DNA from: Phallusia fumigata
Lineage: Eukaryota; Chordata; Ascidiacea; Phlebobranchia; Ascidiidae
Assembly: GCA_008931825.1 (NCBI GenBank)
Contig: QXVZ01032406.1
Coordinates: 1-64,000, forward strand
Direction: 5' to 3'
Length of the DNA: 64,000 nucleotides
This document shows, piece by piece, positions 24,201 to 37,323 of this stretch (position 1 is its first letter; each line of letters begins with the position of its first letter). The notes beneath the pieces are model-generated. The model had not been told where the DNA came from. It saw nothing but the letters and a program-made list of their open reading frames with translations, and did not search any database. Made by a program: the position numbers and the translations under genes.

Positions 24201-27200
24201 TTTCTCCCCATTCACTTCCACAACACCATGGAATGTTGGAGAGAAGTCTTGGAGTTTTGGGTCGGACGTTAGACCGTTCAGACACTCCGCTTCTCGCTCG
24301 ACGTACTTTTTGAGGATGCAACCCTCTTCACCAGGTTGAAAGTTGCCTGCACATAAGTTTGGCTTCGTAAATATAAGACATCACCTCTTCCAGTAAATTG
24401 CCCTGGTCACTTTTAAAGACGAGGTTTTGGTCAAGAATTGTTTATCAATCTTTCTGTATAAGAGCTAAAGACCATGATGTTATCTCTATTTGTGAACACA
24501 GCACAGATTAAATCCTGGTGTTTAAGTTGTTATCCTACCTGCATGTCCTGCAAGTTGTACCCAAGGATATTTCTTTTTGAAAGATTGCATAAAAGGCGAC
24601 CAAATCACCATCCGTCTGATCTTGGTCCACGAGTTTTGCTGACAATTCATAAAACGGTTCAATCAAGTGCATAAGGTCCCAAAACTTTTTTAACAAACAA
24701 GTTATTTGTGAAACATGTTGAAAGCAGTGCAGCAAGGCTTTACGTTTCTGTATTTGACATGTTTGCTTGGCCACTAAGCAAACACACAACAATGTTAAAG
24801 GCTGTTGTGCAGTTTAGCACACAAACAGTAGCTGGTCAGTCCTCATGCCATAACTCTGATTAAACTGAAAAGCTTTTAAAATATTACCATGTTTTGTGTA
24901 CACATCACTTTTAAAACATTACTGAACTATCCTTGGCTTGCGTTTTGCCAACTCTGCTAAAAACTTTAGGCAAAACTTGAAAAATATTCCTTTTTTAGCC
25001 TATCAACTAACTCCAAGCCAAAAAAAACTAGCAAAAATTAACAACAAAAAACTTAGGACATTGTCAAACTTAACTCCAAGATTTTGGAACTGTTAACCAA
25101 CAAAACTGGGATTTGATTAGTGCAACATTATCTCTGCCAAGGTACAAGCTTAGACAACTTAAAACAATCTTCTGGTCGATTTTGACACAACTTAGTATTG
25201 CAGGCATATGTATAACCTGGTACCACATATAACAGCAAAGAAAACCGTTGCAAACAACTTGATATATTTAGCACACAATCTGACTCTGGCTGGCTTCTAT
25301 CAGTTTCACAAACACCTGATTTCAAGCAAACAGAACGCCTAGTTTTAAACAAATAAACCGTTTTATGACCTAACTGGCGCACTACGTTTTGTCTAGTTCA
25401 ACTAGAACACAACAAACACACATCACTTCTAACTGCCGCCCTGGTCACACTGAATAGAAGCACTGAGTCGGAACAAACTGGCAAGTGTTGGTTATTTACA
25501 AGCGCCTTCACACAGCGGGAGGTTTCTACCAAGTCCAACTACAACTACATGCGCCGATTGGTTTTGCGGTTACTACGTCACAAGAAAAATGTTGGAAGTG
25601 AAACGAGCAATTCACCAACATACGTGAGCCATCGTGGCACAAGCAATGCACAACACACGTAACATTGGAAGGGGAAACAACAACAAAGTTGTATGGCGAA
25701 GTTTTGCCCCAAGCACAAACAACTTTGGAGGTGAACCAGAGACATGATTGGATCAAAACGCAGCGAAAATACGTCAGCACATATGAGTCAGAGTGAGGTG
25801 TGAGATTCTCTCTTCAACTTTCCTGACTCAACGTAAGGATATGCGACATTTACCTGCGCCCTAAATTTTTCTTATTCATCACAGAGGTATTTATTTATAG
25901 CGTAACGTCTTACCAGTGACCAAACAAATAAGGAAATAAAATATTCCAGCTAACACAGTGCTGACAAAACCCATTGTTGCGTAACAATATGTGACGAAAC
26001 AACCACCTCATGACCTATCTATTTAAAACCTTTTCGCTCTTCTTGACTGAAAACGCTATCTTACATGCTCATGGTTGGGTGCTTAAGTTGGGTTTCCAAG
26101 TAAGCTTAAGTTGTTAAGCGTCACGTAGTTTTATTACATATTGTCTGCATTAGGTGAAAACTCGCTTGAAAATATCATGTCCCATTTGATGCATGAGTTC
26201 GAAGCTAAACGACATCATTCAACAAACTGAAAATTTATGTTGCGCTATTAGAAACCCGGCTTGCTCGGCTCTACACATTACAACGAGCAGGCAAACTGAC
26301 TATTTCGCTGAAAACTGTTTTCACACTTGGTTTAGCAGGCCTCTTCACTCAGTAAGCGACTGTGCCGTTTCAACATTCACGGCCCAAAATAGACCCTCTT
26401 CTTCGACGAAGCGTCGCGCGTAGAAATTTCGACATTATTCTACGCTGGTTGTGTTTTCACGCTGACAGGCGCAAACACGATCTTTCCACGATCAGTCAAT
26501 GCGCAGACGCACAACGGATGTGACCTGACGACGTAAAAGCGTGAAGGAAATTTTGCGAAACGTAGCTTCCATTTTACGAGGAAACGTTCTCTACAAACTT
26601 TTAACACCGTGGTAACTTTTGGAACAGCTTGCATTAAGCGAAAGTAGTATATATGGCCAACTGATAAAGGTTGCACCATTTGTCAATAAACCAGTGTTTG
26701 TTTGCATTTGTTACAAGCCTATTTACTTGTGCCAACGCATTTTCTGTAACAACTAGCTCACACAAAGCGTAGAACCCTAACCCAAAACGACACACAAAAA
26801 CTATTCTGTTCTAATTACTATTCTGGAGTCTTGCCAACAAAAACTTCACTATTGAACTGTTGATAAAGATTGTGTACAAACACACTAATTCTCCTCTTAA
26901 CAAAACAAGGGTTCATTGTGTTTAACAGCAAATCTTATCGTCTAATTGCAAATGCTTTGTCAACAAAGGCAACTACGTCAAGAAATGAGGTTTGGCGTAA
27001 ATATTTGAACTTAGATAATGTAGTGCTGAAGGGAAACACCTGGGCCAAATAAAAACGAGGCAACCTTGCTCAGTAAGTGAACACTTAGTTTTTGTGCCAT
27101 AATGTTAAGGTGCTCCTCTATTAACATTGTTTCCAAAAACATAACCTTTTGAAAAAAACCTTGTGGTGATCTGTGAAAACTTTTTCTGTGTAACAAGCTG

Positions 27201-28701
27201 CTGCAAATTACAAGCTCTTCTTTCTGCAAACTGCTAACAAACTACTGACTGCCTGTGTCTGTAAAGTAGGAACTAGTTTGCATACTCGGATATATACAAC
27301 AGTGGCTTGTATTTAAATAATGCCTTTGTACCAACCATACAAAGTGGTGCACCACTGCTGGATTATATTTGGGCTATAAAAGTTAGCTTACTGCTTTCAC
27401 TTTGCTGTGCCTTCGATTCATGTTGGCATGGATAGGATTCTCATCACTGCTTGCAAAGTCTTCTTCAGATTCTTCAAATGACAAAGATGACCTAAAAAAA
27501 CGTAAAAAATGTCAGATGAAACAAACTGTCTTGATAAATTTTGTTAGCAGTATTTTGTTAAATCAAAGATTTTAGCAATTTGCTGCAGGCAGAACTGGTA
27601 TGTGGTGAAGTTTTTCAGAAATACTTTGGAATCTAGTGTTTTTAAAACAAGATGTTGTTCTCAAAAAACATGATCGACCAACAATACATGTTTCTCATTA
27701 ATACATCAATCTGACAAAGTTATCAATCTAGCAAAATGCAAGTCTTACTTATCACATCTACACCGACATAAATATTAAAAATCCAACCTTAAAGAGCAAC
27801 TTGATGAGCTGGAGAGTTTCCTCGGCAAACTTTCCATTTGCACAGATAAAGTGTTTATGGGGGTCTCATCAACTCTAGAGGGATTGTCAACATCTGATGC
27901 AATGGATGAGGATGATGAGAAAGGGGACGAGGCATTCTTGCGCAACATCCCAACTGACAATGTCGATATTTTTGGTTTGTGACTAGGAGATTCTTCAGCA
28001 GATGAAGCGTTAGCACCAGAAAAGTCACTGCTGTCCACAACAGAAAAACTTATACCCGGCTCGTCCTGCTGGTTGTCCATACTTCCCCCGTTGTCCATCG
28101 AAGAGCTGTAAGCACTGTCACAGCTTCTGCGTGGACTTAAAAGTTGGTGCTCGTTTGAGTCAAGTAAAATATCACCACTGTTGGAATCAAGGGAGCAACT
28201 GCTTTCACAGGTGTGCTGTATTTTCGGGTTTCGCGCCCCTCTGCTGTATCTGCTATCCATACAGTTTTTATGCTCATCAACAGCGGAATATTGCTCTTCC
28301 ACTGGTTTAAAGTCGTCCACAACTGTCGTGTCGCTAACTACTACACAGGGGATAGTCGCAGGCAAACTGCTCTTCTGCCCCCAACAGTTGCCTATCGTTT
28401 CATTCACTCCTGCTAAATGGTTTCCTCTCTGTTTGTTGTCATCAACAGAGTTAATCACTACTTGTTCTTCAGATAGACTAGCGCTGTTCAACTGTTTTGT
28501 TTTTGCATTAGCACATCCTGTGGTAGCAGTGCATCGCAGCGTGCTGCAGTGAACATCTGACAGACTTACTTCCTGTATTTCTCCACCACCCATCTGCTGT
28601 TGTATACAGGGTTGGCGTGTTTTACAGCATTGCGATGTGTCATGTACAGTAACAGAACTACTTGTAGCTTCACGCATCTTGTCACCGCTGTCTTCAGTCA
28701 T
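15269..28701 (-). CDS. ITPK: Inositol-trisphosphate 3-kinase, 10 exons, 695 aa
   Basis: Phosphorylates inositol 1,4,5-trisphosphate to the 1,3,4,5-tetrakisphosphate, ending IP3 calcium signals. Exons in transcript order: 28701-27788, 27491-27392, 24638-24539, 24346-24130, 23136-23082, 22900-22751, 20956-20855, 18659-18588, 17226-17090, 15509-15269. All junctions agree in phase (2,088 nt with stop). Residues 1-338 are a Ser-rich, probably disordered N-terminus. The calmodulin-binding segment is [13 protein letters not shown]...[14 protein letters not shown] (about 341-373). The IPK signature PSLMDCKMG is at 434-442. Then come the conserved [34 protein letters not shown] (572-581), IDFGKTT (591-597) and [12 protein letters not shown] (from 617). 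The order and spacing match vertebrate ITPKA/B/C. The C-terminus carries about 60 extra residues containing a 10-residue tandem repeat. One gene here is consistent with a single pre-duplication family member, but the window cannot show that. Confidence 0.95.
15396..15455 (-). repeat. 30-bp coding tandem repeat in the kinase C-terminus
   Basis: Two adjacent 30-bp units (15396-15425 and 15426-15455) encode [10 protein letters not shown] and [10 protein letters not shown] just after the catalytic domain. Family members normally end soon after the EDGYLxGLDNLI motif, so this proline- and threonine-rich tail looks lineage-specific. Confidence 0.75.
16749..16795 (+). repeat. Dispersed 45-bp motif, copy B
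   Basis: Reads CCTGAAGCGGGTTACCCG, then CAGCATTGTGCAGTCAG, then CTGTGACAAATGT. It lies in the intron between the last two exons of the IP3 kinase. Best match to the consensus together with copy C. Confidence 0.7.
17437..17464 (+). repeat. (CAA)n microsatellite
   Basis: CCACCACCAACAACAACAAC and onward, a short trinucleotide run in an intron of the IP3 kinase gene. Confidence 0.9.
23180..23225 (+). repeat. Dispersed 45-bp motif, copy C
   Basis: Reads CCTGCAAGCGGGTTCCCCAA, then CGAGCTTTGTGCAGTCAAG and TGTCGCTAAG. In the intron just upstream of the 55-nt kinase exon. Confidence 0.7.
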
Positions 28702-30165
28702 GGTTTTTGTGTTTTATAACAAAGTCTTCTTGATTCAAAAGGAATAAGACATTTTCACAGCTTACCATGTTTAAAACTTATAAAGTCTAAACATATAAAT
28801 GACCTCAGATTAGAAAGTACCAATTTTACTTCATTTACATGCATATTACTGTACATTTTGTAACACAAATAAACAATGATTTGCTAGAAAAACATCTATC
28901 ACAATGCTTTTAGTAAGTTTAGGAATAAGAAATGAAACAAACATACATTACTGAAATTTAATGAAGAGAAAGGTTTAAAACAGCTGTACATTTCTTTACA
29001 AATTATCATAAAATTTACTATGTTTTAGAGAATTATTGTTTAAAATAGTTATTCATGCACAACACAACTTAATGACAACCTCATACAGGGCAATTTGTTA
29101 CTAAAACATTTGATAACTCAAATTACAAATACATTCTTTCCTATAAATAAGTCATCAGTTACTACAGCATTACTACTTTTATATTAACAAAAAATCCACC
29201 GAAAAATGTACATATCATGCTGCAAAACTAGAAACAGTGTCAAAATCTAGTTGCATGTATAAGCTTTCTCCGTAAAACTAGACAAGCCAGTTAGTGTAAT
29301 TTACCATGAACTTAATAAGTTGCAACAACTCATAAGCTAAATTTAAACGAGCTAAATTACAGAGAAAAAAGGCCACTTAGGCCCCATTAGGGGAGGTTAC
29401 AAGCTACAGCACACATTACGCCTGACACTCGCGTCAAATGACGAATCCTGAATGATGTTGACATTTGAAGGTCTGCCATTGCCAACAGCACTAACAAAAA
29501 AACACGTTCTCGAGCTCTACCTGTCGGTACAAAATATGTGTCAAAACACGACACATTTGGCGCTGTTGTATGTTTAGATTCTTTTTCGTGATTCTAAAAA
29601 GTATAATCTTAGCACTTCGCCTAACGGTCGCGATCCATGTACAGACCTTAGAAAATTTGATTGGGGTCTGCACTGCAGAGGGTCTTGGATTCGAAGGACG
29701 TGATATTAAATGTGAATTACAGCATGTACATGTTCAATTTTGAAATCGTCCTGAAGCTAAATGCAAATGCTCGGAAGGCCAAATCCGAGTCGGTATTTCG
29801 TAGGCTGGCGTCTTTTTACACAAACACGCCTAACCTTCCTGAGCTGAATTTTTATTTGTTTTAGTGTGTGCCACAGGACATTTTGTAAGTGGTCAAGTGC
29901 AAAGAGTTACGTAAGTTATAAACCTGCTTGCTATACCGTGTAATTGTTAACGGCGACCCAGTTAGGCTTGTGATAAATCGATCGTTATATGTATATGAAT
30001 TCCCCATTGCTTCCTGTTTGGTTGCGCGCCGACACAGTAGGTGAGTTGTCATTCTTACGCGCCTTGCAGTTGTGTTGCAGAGGAGTGATAATCTGTTAAT
30101 ATTATGTGCAATGGAAAACTAAGGTTGAATATATCGAGTGAGGAATATTGGATCCCCAGACAACG
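28702..30165. other. Divergent intergenic region between the kinase and the lectin-ZP gene
   Basis: About 1.46 kb separating two divergently transcribed start codons, so it probably holds both promoters and 5' leaders. I see no TATA box I would trust, no repeat with clear ends and no RNA gene. Confidence 0.5.
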
Positions 30166-33100
30166 ATGCTCGGGCAGTGGCTGTTACTGCTGTGTTTGTG
30201 TCAAAGTGCCACAGCCGGTAATATTACTGTGAATTTAAACACTGGCCAGTTTTCCTAACCTAGTCGATAACGCCCAGCAAGTAATCTTTTACCAACGTGG
30301 TTTTCAAAAGTGCCACTTTATTAGCTGAAAAAAGAAAAGAATCAATTGGTGAAAGAAGTCGCTTGGTGAAAGAAGTCGTAGCTATAAAACAACAATAAAA
30401 CTGTACCAAAGCGAAAGCTGGAAGAGTTCTTTGCTTTGAAAACCTAAACAAGTTGCACAACAACTGATTTTTATTTCATGTCAATTCATTAGCTATATTC
30501 GTGCAAAAAGTGATTGTTGTTTCCATGGTGCAGTGCGTCAGAAATATGACCACTTACACACGGTGATAGCTCAATTTGTTAACGTTTAATTAGCTTTAGG
30601 CCTACAATTTTGCAAAACTACGGATTCGCAGTTTAACGGTCAGTTAACTTAACAATCAGCGTTTGTCCCCATTTATTATGCATCCTTATCGCGAATTTCG
30701 TTCATTTGGGATTATAGGCTTTGTGTGACAAACAAACAGTTGCGTCAATACCTCCGGTGCAGTTTTTCTCCGATCTCAAATTGACTCAATCTACGTTTAC
30801 TAGGGAGGGCAGTACAAACTTCCCAACAATTTACATCACCAGATTTTTGCAGCATGGTTTCCCCATGGAGATTACGAGTATCACATTGAACCGCATGAGG
30901 GAAGCACAATTAGCGAAGCAACAAATGCTTGTGGAATGCAATCCGCAGTCCTTGCTACTGTAAAAACAATTGGAGTTCACAATTTCTTAAAGACGACGGC
31001 GTCTGGAGTACCAGGTGACAAAAAAAGTTATTTACATCTGTTTGTCCAAAGTACGTTTTGCATTATTCCTCAACATAAAAAGGCGGGAACTTGAAATTGG
31101 CGACCGCTGTTTTGCACTTGGTCGTCAACTACTTTTGAAATTAGGTTTACTTGGTCGCTCCCTACAGGTTGGTTAAACTTCACTTAACAATCAGGTTCTG
31201 CTAAACTCTGGCTTGGGTTATTTGACATTGGAATTGATAGCGAGGTTTACATTTGGTCGGACGGTTCTAATCTGCAAGCGGGTGAGGAAAAGTGGAGCGA
31301 TGGTGTTCCAAACCAAACCTTACTTCACTGCGTGCATACGGAAGCCGACTCGCATCTATGGAAAAGTGATATGTGTTCGGAACGCTATGGATTTATATGT
31401 CAACGGAAAGTTTCCACCCGTAAGAATCTACCAATATCAAGTACTGTATAGTTACTTCATACTTTAACTTGCTTCGTTTGGTCAGTCTGTAGCACACATC
31501 GTGCTACCACCCAATTTAAATTTAAGAGCTTGTATAAATCTTTTATATTTTAGCTGGCTGGATGAAATTTGAAACCTTGGAATTTCTGGTAAATTTTGCT
31601 GCTGGCATTAGTTACGCTGAAGCAATAGAAGAGTGCAAAGGGGAAGGTGGAAGTCTTGCGACTCCATTGCAGCAAACTGTGGTTGATTTTCTCCATTCTC
31701 ACATTACACCAGCCACAGGTATGTGTCAATATTTGGTTAAACATCTGGCTTGATTTGTTTTTGTAACTACTTGTCACTTAGCTTGTGTTTAGTGCACTGT
31801 AATTGTCAAGGTGATTGCGGAGCATGCAAATTAACAAATTTATGTCATGAGGGTTACTTGTATATTTTCACTGTGCTTCATTTTAAAAAGCAACAGGTTA
31901 TCGACAAAGACCTTTAATTTTGGGTTGTAGGACCACTTTGGATTGGACTGAGTGATAAGAGAGTTTGGGCTGATGGGACAGTCCTGGATGCTGCTGGAAT
32001 ACTTTCCGTTGATTCTTCACCCCCTGATAATTGTTTTCATGTAGATAATGAGTTTAATGTCATGGGTGAAAGATGTAGTTCGACAGGAGGTTTTATTTGC
32101 CAGCGAACACAACCAGGTAATCCCTTTAACACAACAGGATACAGCTCTAATCACTTGTCCCACTTATGATGTGGCGCGATTTTTATAACTAGGAGTGGTT
32201 CAATTTGGCACATCTTTTAGTCAAAACAAATTTAACACTTTCATTTACTAATAGTTATGGTTTAGGGACCCATGTCTTTCTGCTTACAGTTATGTCACAA
32301 ATGTTCATGGTATTTGGATCTGTATTGCATAAAAAGCATTTTATCAACAGATTTTTTAATTTGTCAAACTATAGTAGTGATCACATCCATTGCAGATTCT
32401 TGGCATGAGTTTGCTGATAGTGAATACCTGATAACTCCATGGAAAGGTTTTACGCAAGCAGAAGCGAAATGTGAATGCGCAAAACGCAAGGCTAGCCTTG
32501 TTTCCATCACCTCTCATGAGGAATATTATTTCCTGAGGGGAATAACTGCTCTGCTTGGCACAGGTAATACATAATTACAAAAAATATTCTGCAACTTATC
32601 ATTTTGTGGTTCGTGGACCGTGACTTTGTGCCTTGTTTTGAAAACCCCATAACAGTTTACATCATATTAATTTGAAAACCTATAATATTTAATTTGTGTA
32701 ACATAAAAGTTTTTTAAGCTCTCCACATTTCTGAAATCTCACTGAGAATAATAAAAACCAATTTTGTGGTTTTATGTATTTCCAGAAAAAGTAAACTCGA
32801 TTGTAACTTTGCATAGGTTTCCCTTCCCTATGGATTGGACTTGAAAACTTTGAAGCACTTGATGCTGCTGAATTCAAGTGGCCAGACTTTAGTGACCTCA
32901 ATGGTGAAAACTGGTGGGCCGTCCAACAACCCGCCGTGAATGGAAGATGTGTCATTGCCACTGACTACTGCATGGAGTGGAATGTTACTAGTTGCGTCGA
33001 ACAAAGTGGATTCATCTGTGAAAGGCCGATAGGTATGAGCTTGCAGGGGTGAAAACATTTGCAGAAATCAATGAAATTATGATGGACAGAAAATAAATGC

Positions 33101-36100
33101 ACAAAAATACGTTGTGTGCATATTTTTCCATGTTATACATTTGGCCAATTTGCTTGATGTACAACAAGAATCCAAGAACCAAGATTTTGGCTCGTTTTTG
33201 TCAAGAGTGTTGCCTTTAAAATATATTCTGCTTCTATTTGACATGACAAGATCTTTGTTCTGACAAATCCCACTGCATGGAGATTTAAATGTTTACGTGA
33301 TGAATTTTATAAAATGTGTTTTAGACATTGATGACTGTTTGGAGGATTCATGTTTGAACAATGGGGTTTGTGTTGATGAATTATTTGACTTCACATGTCT
33401 TTGCACTCCTGGCTATACTGGAAAGGATTGTTCCAGTGGTGAGTAACATAATCAGTTTGTGAATCTAGCCTGTGTTATAAATTTAAAACAGGAAAATACA
33501 AGTAGTTTTTATGAAATTTTATTTTGATGGTTTGTAATTTTCTTTTATGTAATTGTTTGTACCTCGCAGAGCTGACACCAGGAGGAGTTGATTTCCTTGC
33601 TGATGAACTTGTACTAAACTGCAGCTTAGACCGTTTGACTGCAAGGTTAGAATATTAAAGTTTTGCTAAAACCTTAGCAACTTATTTGTTAAACACTATT
33701 GTAAAATATTTGTTGTTTCAATGAATTTATAAAATGCAAACATAATTTCGGTGTAGTAACTCCTCTATGTACTAGGAATGACAAAACTAATTTTAATGTC
33801 TGCAAACCTGATAAAAAATTATGTATAAATCAACAAACAGCTTCTCAGTGCTAACACCCTCCGATGTGAGCCCCCGCCACATACTGCCTTATAATTACAG
33901 TGTAGCTGCAGCGCGTGCAATCTTGATCCACCAATTGTATTGCGCCTCATAATGTCTCACTGTTGCGCAGCTATTTCCGGCTTGGAGATTGTTTTAGTGC
34001 AATTGTGTCACTACGATTTCTTTCAGCAAGTGAAATAAACTCAAATCAACTAGGATTTTTTGGCAAAAGATTGTGGTTTTTTTTCCTTAATTTTCAGCCT
34101 TAGTGGAGATTACGTCACCAGTTTGAACTTTGGTGAAGTGGATGGATTGGTGATGCTTGGTCCACATGGCTCAACACTAGATGGATGTCAATCAACTTTT
34201 GACATGGACCAAAATATGTATAACTTTGATTTTTCTGAAGAATTTGCTCAATGTTCAGCATCACAAAAGGTCAACTCAAATTTTGCAAACTGTATAAAAT
34301 CATGGTTTGGGGATATATTTCTATGCAACAAAGCAAATTGTGTTTTATTGTTTTACTCAAACTAGATCAAATTTTTTTTACACCACTGACATAAGAAATT
34401 TGTTTTACAACAGTTTGTTGTGTGTACAATTTCGTTCAGGGAACTTAACTAACAATCTAACTGACATGCAAATTTAACTTTTTGTGTCGGTTGGGTGTTA
34501 ATTAAATGCTACTGGTTTTATGAATCATGTGCTCTAACTTGTAACTTTTAGGGAAATTTATTGTGTGGAATAATTGTAAGTTTTATATTTCACAGGAAAT
34601 CAGTGCAATGTATGTTGTTGTCGACTACATCATGGCTCCACAATACAAAACAATTGCAGTAATGGAAAAATGCAACAATAAAATTCTTCGTTTCGATTGC
34701 ACCTACAAACGACCCAATATCACAGATACAATGTTGAGTCAATGTAGCAGTTGCTTAAAATAAGCTTGACATTTCACCAGTTACTTACACTTGTTTGAAC
34801 TATTTTGTCCTTCCGTCATAGTGTGTATAAATTATTTGCCTGTGTCATCTGAGCATTGCTGAAAGTACACAAAAGAAATCAAATTTTTTCTGTGAAAATT
34901 CATTTGCTCCAAAGCACTGATGCAAATATGTTCAGATCATTTAGCAATTTCGCTAAAACGTAAAACAATTTAAACAGAATACCAAAGTTTTATCAAATGT
35001 TTCTGTGGTTATTTATTACAAAGTGCTTAGTGTCGATAATTTTTAGATTGCTTTGCAAGAGCTGAAGTATTCGCTAATCAACAAATGTTTTTTATAAATT
35101 GGAGATATCTTAATGTTTTTCAGTGTGACGAAATTTTTTGCTGGAAAAGTGGAAGGCCACCTCTCGCTTTCCATCAGTCGATATGAAAGCGTATTGTTTG
35201 GAGTGAAACAAAGCACCTATGACATCACAATTGGTGAAAGGGTGTTTATCGGTGTAACACTAAATCTGCGCAACAGTAATTTGTTGTTGCTGCAAGTAAG
35301 TTTTTCCAAATATTTATCCAGAAACATGTTTAAAAATATTTTAGCAATTACCACATTTTTGTGATAATTTTTCTCTTTAAGGGTCTAAGTTGTTGGATTT
35401 CTCAAGAAGAATACTATGAAGGAATGGACAGCGCAAATTTTTATTACATACTCGAAAATGGGTGAGATTGGCAACTACGTTTACCGAGTGTGGTCCAGTT
35501 TTTATGCAATCTTCACTGAAAGTTTGTGTACATTTTGTTAATCACATTGGAAATACCAAGCACTGAATTGTTTCAAAAGTTTTCAAATGAATCTATTTTT
35601 ACTTTTTGTGTAGATGTCCAGTTGATGACCCAGAGCTTGGTTCAGGGGCAAATTTGGTTTATGAAAGCCACGAATCGAAACACGTCAGATTCTCATTTCT
35701 ACCATTTCTATGGAGTCATTCACAACTTATCGAACAATCCCTGTGGGTCACTTGCTCAGTGAAAGCTTGCTTGTCAGAGGGGAACACTGCTTGTGGAAGG
35801 GTACAATTTTTGTTATCGTTTTGTAAAATTTGTGTGGCTAAATTGAGTAAGAGGCAATGAGGCAATGCCTGCTCATTCCCATCAAAACTTGGTCATGTGT
35901 TATTGCAAACATCTTTGACAACTACTATTTCTAAATACAAACCATTTCAGTTTTGAACATACTATCTTAAGCATTGAAAATTGTGGTTCTGCAAAATCAA
36001 TGTTGATGTGTTCCACTCATAAGAAATTGAGAAACTAAGTAGAACATGCCGTAAGCTTCTTTATTTCCTTTGCAACATATTTTGTGCAGCAGGATTGCAA

Positions 36101-36734
36101 TGCTAGTAAGAAACGGCGGTCGATTCATGAGGAAAAAAACCCAGGAGGAATTATCGCTTTGGAGCGACTCATTGTTAGGGGGCAAACCAGTTGTCCATTG
36201 GTGAGATTTGCTCGCAAACCAGAATCTTTAATCTAAAAAACTTCTGCTCTTAAGGAATTTTTACAATTTAATATTGCATGCCTAAATTTGAGTAATTCTA
36301 GATGTTGTTTTAATGTAATTTATTGTCATTGGATGTTTAAAAAACTTTGAAGTTGTAACTTACCTCTAACCAACATAAAATTGTTGTTAGGACAATCCAT
36401 GCAGTCATCTGTGTGTGACAGAGAGAGGTGGGGAATTAATATGCAGTTGTCCACAGAACATGTACTTGATGGCCGACCAAAAGACCTGTGCAGGTGGGAA
36501 GTGTTCAAATAATGGTGGTTGTTTCAGCGTCACTAGCAACGATCGTACATTGCCATTTTATTGGTTGAAATGGTTGTTGCAGATGTGGGAGGGAGTCAAT
36601 GGATGTTGATTTACATGTGGCCCGTCCAACTCTTCACCTGCATTACAACCATCTTGCTGTGGTTCGTCTTCCTTGCCGGTGTCTTGCACGCCCTCAAGCG
36701 GCGGAGTCAGACCAGTCCACGTATTGTCGGCTGA
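30166..36734 (+). CDS. Membrane protein: 3 C-type lectin domains, EGF, ZP module, EGF, TM
   Basis: Type I surface protein of about 825 aa, not matched to a named gene. Exons: 30166-30217, 30853-31014, 31195-31419, 31554-31718, 31931-32116, 32396-32563, 32817-33032, 33325-33438, 33570-33645, 34098-34269, 34596-~34738, 35124-35295, 35382-35461, 35614-35800, 36090-36200, 36391-36493 and 36583-36734. Signal peptide MLGQWLLLLCLCQSATA. Each of the three lectin domains spans two exons with phase-1 borders (markers WLGLFD...WSDG...CSERYGFICQR; LWIGLSD...GGFICQR; LWIGLEN...QSGFICERP). A calcium-binding-type EGF follows (DIDDCLEDSCLNNGVCVDE). The ZP module runs from DELVLNCSLDRL to LWVTCSVKACL...TACGR, with a furin-like SKKRRS and a hydrophobic patch GGIIALERLIV. 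Then come a second EGF, a helix (LFTCITTILLWFVFLAGVL) and the tail KRRSQTSPRIVG. Canonical EPN/WND sugar-binding triplets are not obvious. Exon 11 and exon 12 do not join in phase with any GT donor I can see. Confidence 0.88.
30853..33032 (+). other. Three tandem C-type lectin-like domains (exons 2-7)
   Basis: Three repeats of the same two-exon unit, each about 120-130 residues, every border in phase 1. That pattern is typical of exon-shuffled domain duplication. Domain 1 keeps WSDGVPNQ and WKSDMC, the nearest approach to the EPN and WND sugar-ligand motifs. Domains 2 and 3 depart further, so calcium-dependent sugar binding is uncertain. Confidence 0.85.
33570..36200 (+). other. ZP module with furin-like site (exons 9-15)
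   Basis: Seven exons encode the paired ZP-N/ZP-C cysteine layout. ZP modules polymerise extracellular filaments after proteolytic release. The sequence shows KKRR directly before the hydrophobic patch GGIIALERLIV, which in the family keeps precursors from polymerising until cleaved. Here a further EGF domain lies between that site and the membrane. Confidence 0.78.
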
Positions 36735-37113
36735 ACTGGATTTCCCAACACGGTCCGAACACGGTCCGAATGCTCTTGGTAATATTCTATACCTCTGTAT
36801 TTGTTCTTCGCACGGTGGGCATTCCCCTTCTTGTCCGTTTATCACAACGTAATTTTTGCGTACCTTCGTTCAGCTTCCAGCATAGATCTAGATCTATATA
36901 CTTCTGTAGTCCCCTTCCTGATGTCCCAGCCATGTGTTTATGTCGCTTGAAGCAATCCTGCTATTATTCAACAATCAACAACTTTGCTATTCTGTTTCAA
37001 TGATACTTGTGCCGGCCTGATTTTCCCGATTACTTTGTTAGTTTAAAACTTGTCGTTAATGATTTGTGGCGCCCAAATATATACGGAAGGATATTGACTA
37101 ATTTAGAACATCG

Positions 37114-37119
37114 AATAAA
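37114..37119 (+). terminator. Likely polyadenylation signal of the lectin-ZP gene (AATAAA)
   Basis: AATAAA about 380 nt after the TGA at 36732-36734, the first canonical signal downstream on this strand. Confidence 0.5.
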
Positions 37120-37323
37120 GCCGCATAATGACATGATTGTTTACGTCATATAAGTGCGATAATGACTCTAACAACTTCAACAAGATTTAAGAGTCCTTGT
37201 GCCCCCCTCCGTCGCCTAGCAACCCGCCGAAATGTGAATGGTTGTTGGTCCTCAGCTGGGCAGAAACAGATTTAAATTTTATCATAGTTTAAATGTTTAG
37301 ATGAACAATTAACGGCTTAGAAA

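Noticed and set aside
28181-28552. 123-codon plus-strand frame opposite kinase exon 1
   Set aside because: Shadow of the Ser-rich minus-strand coding exon.
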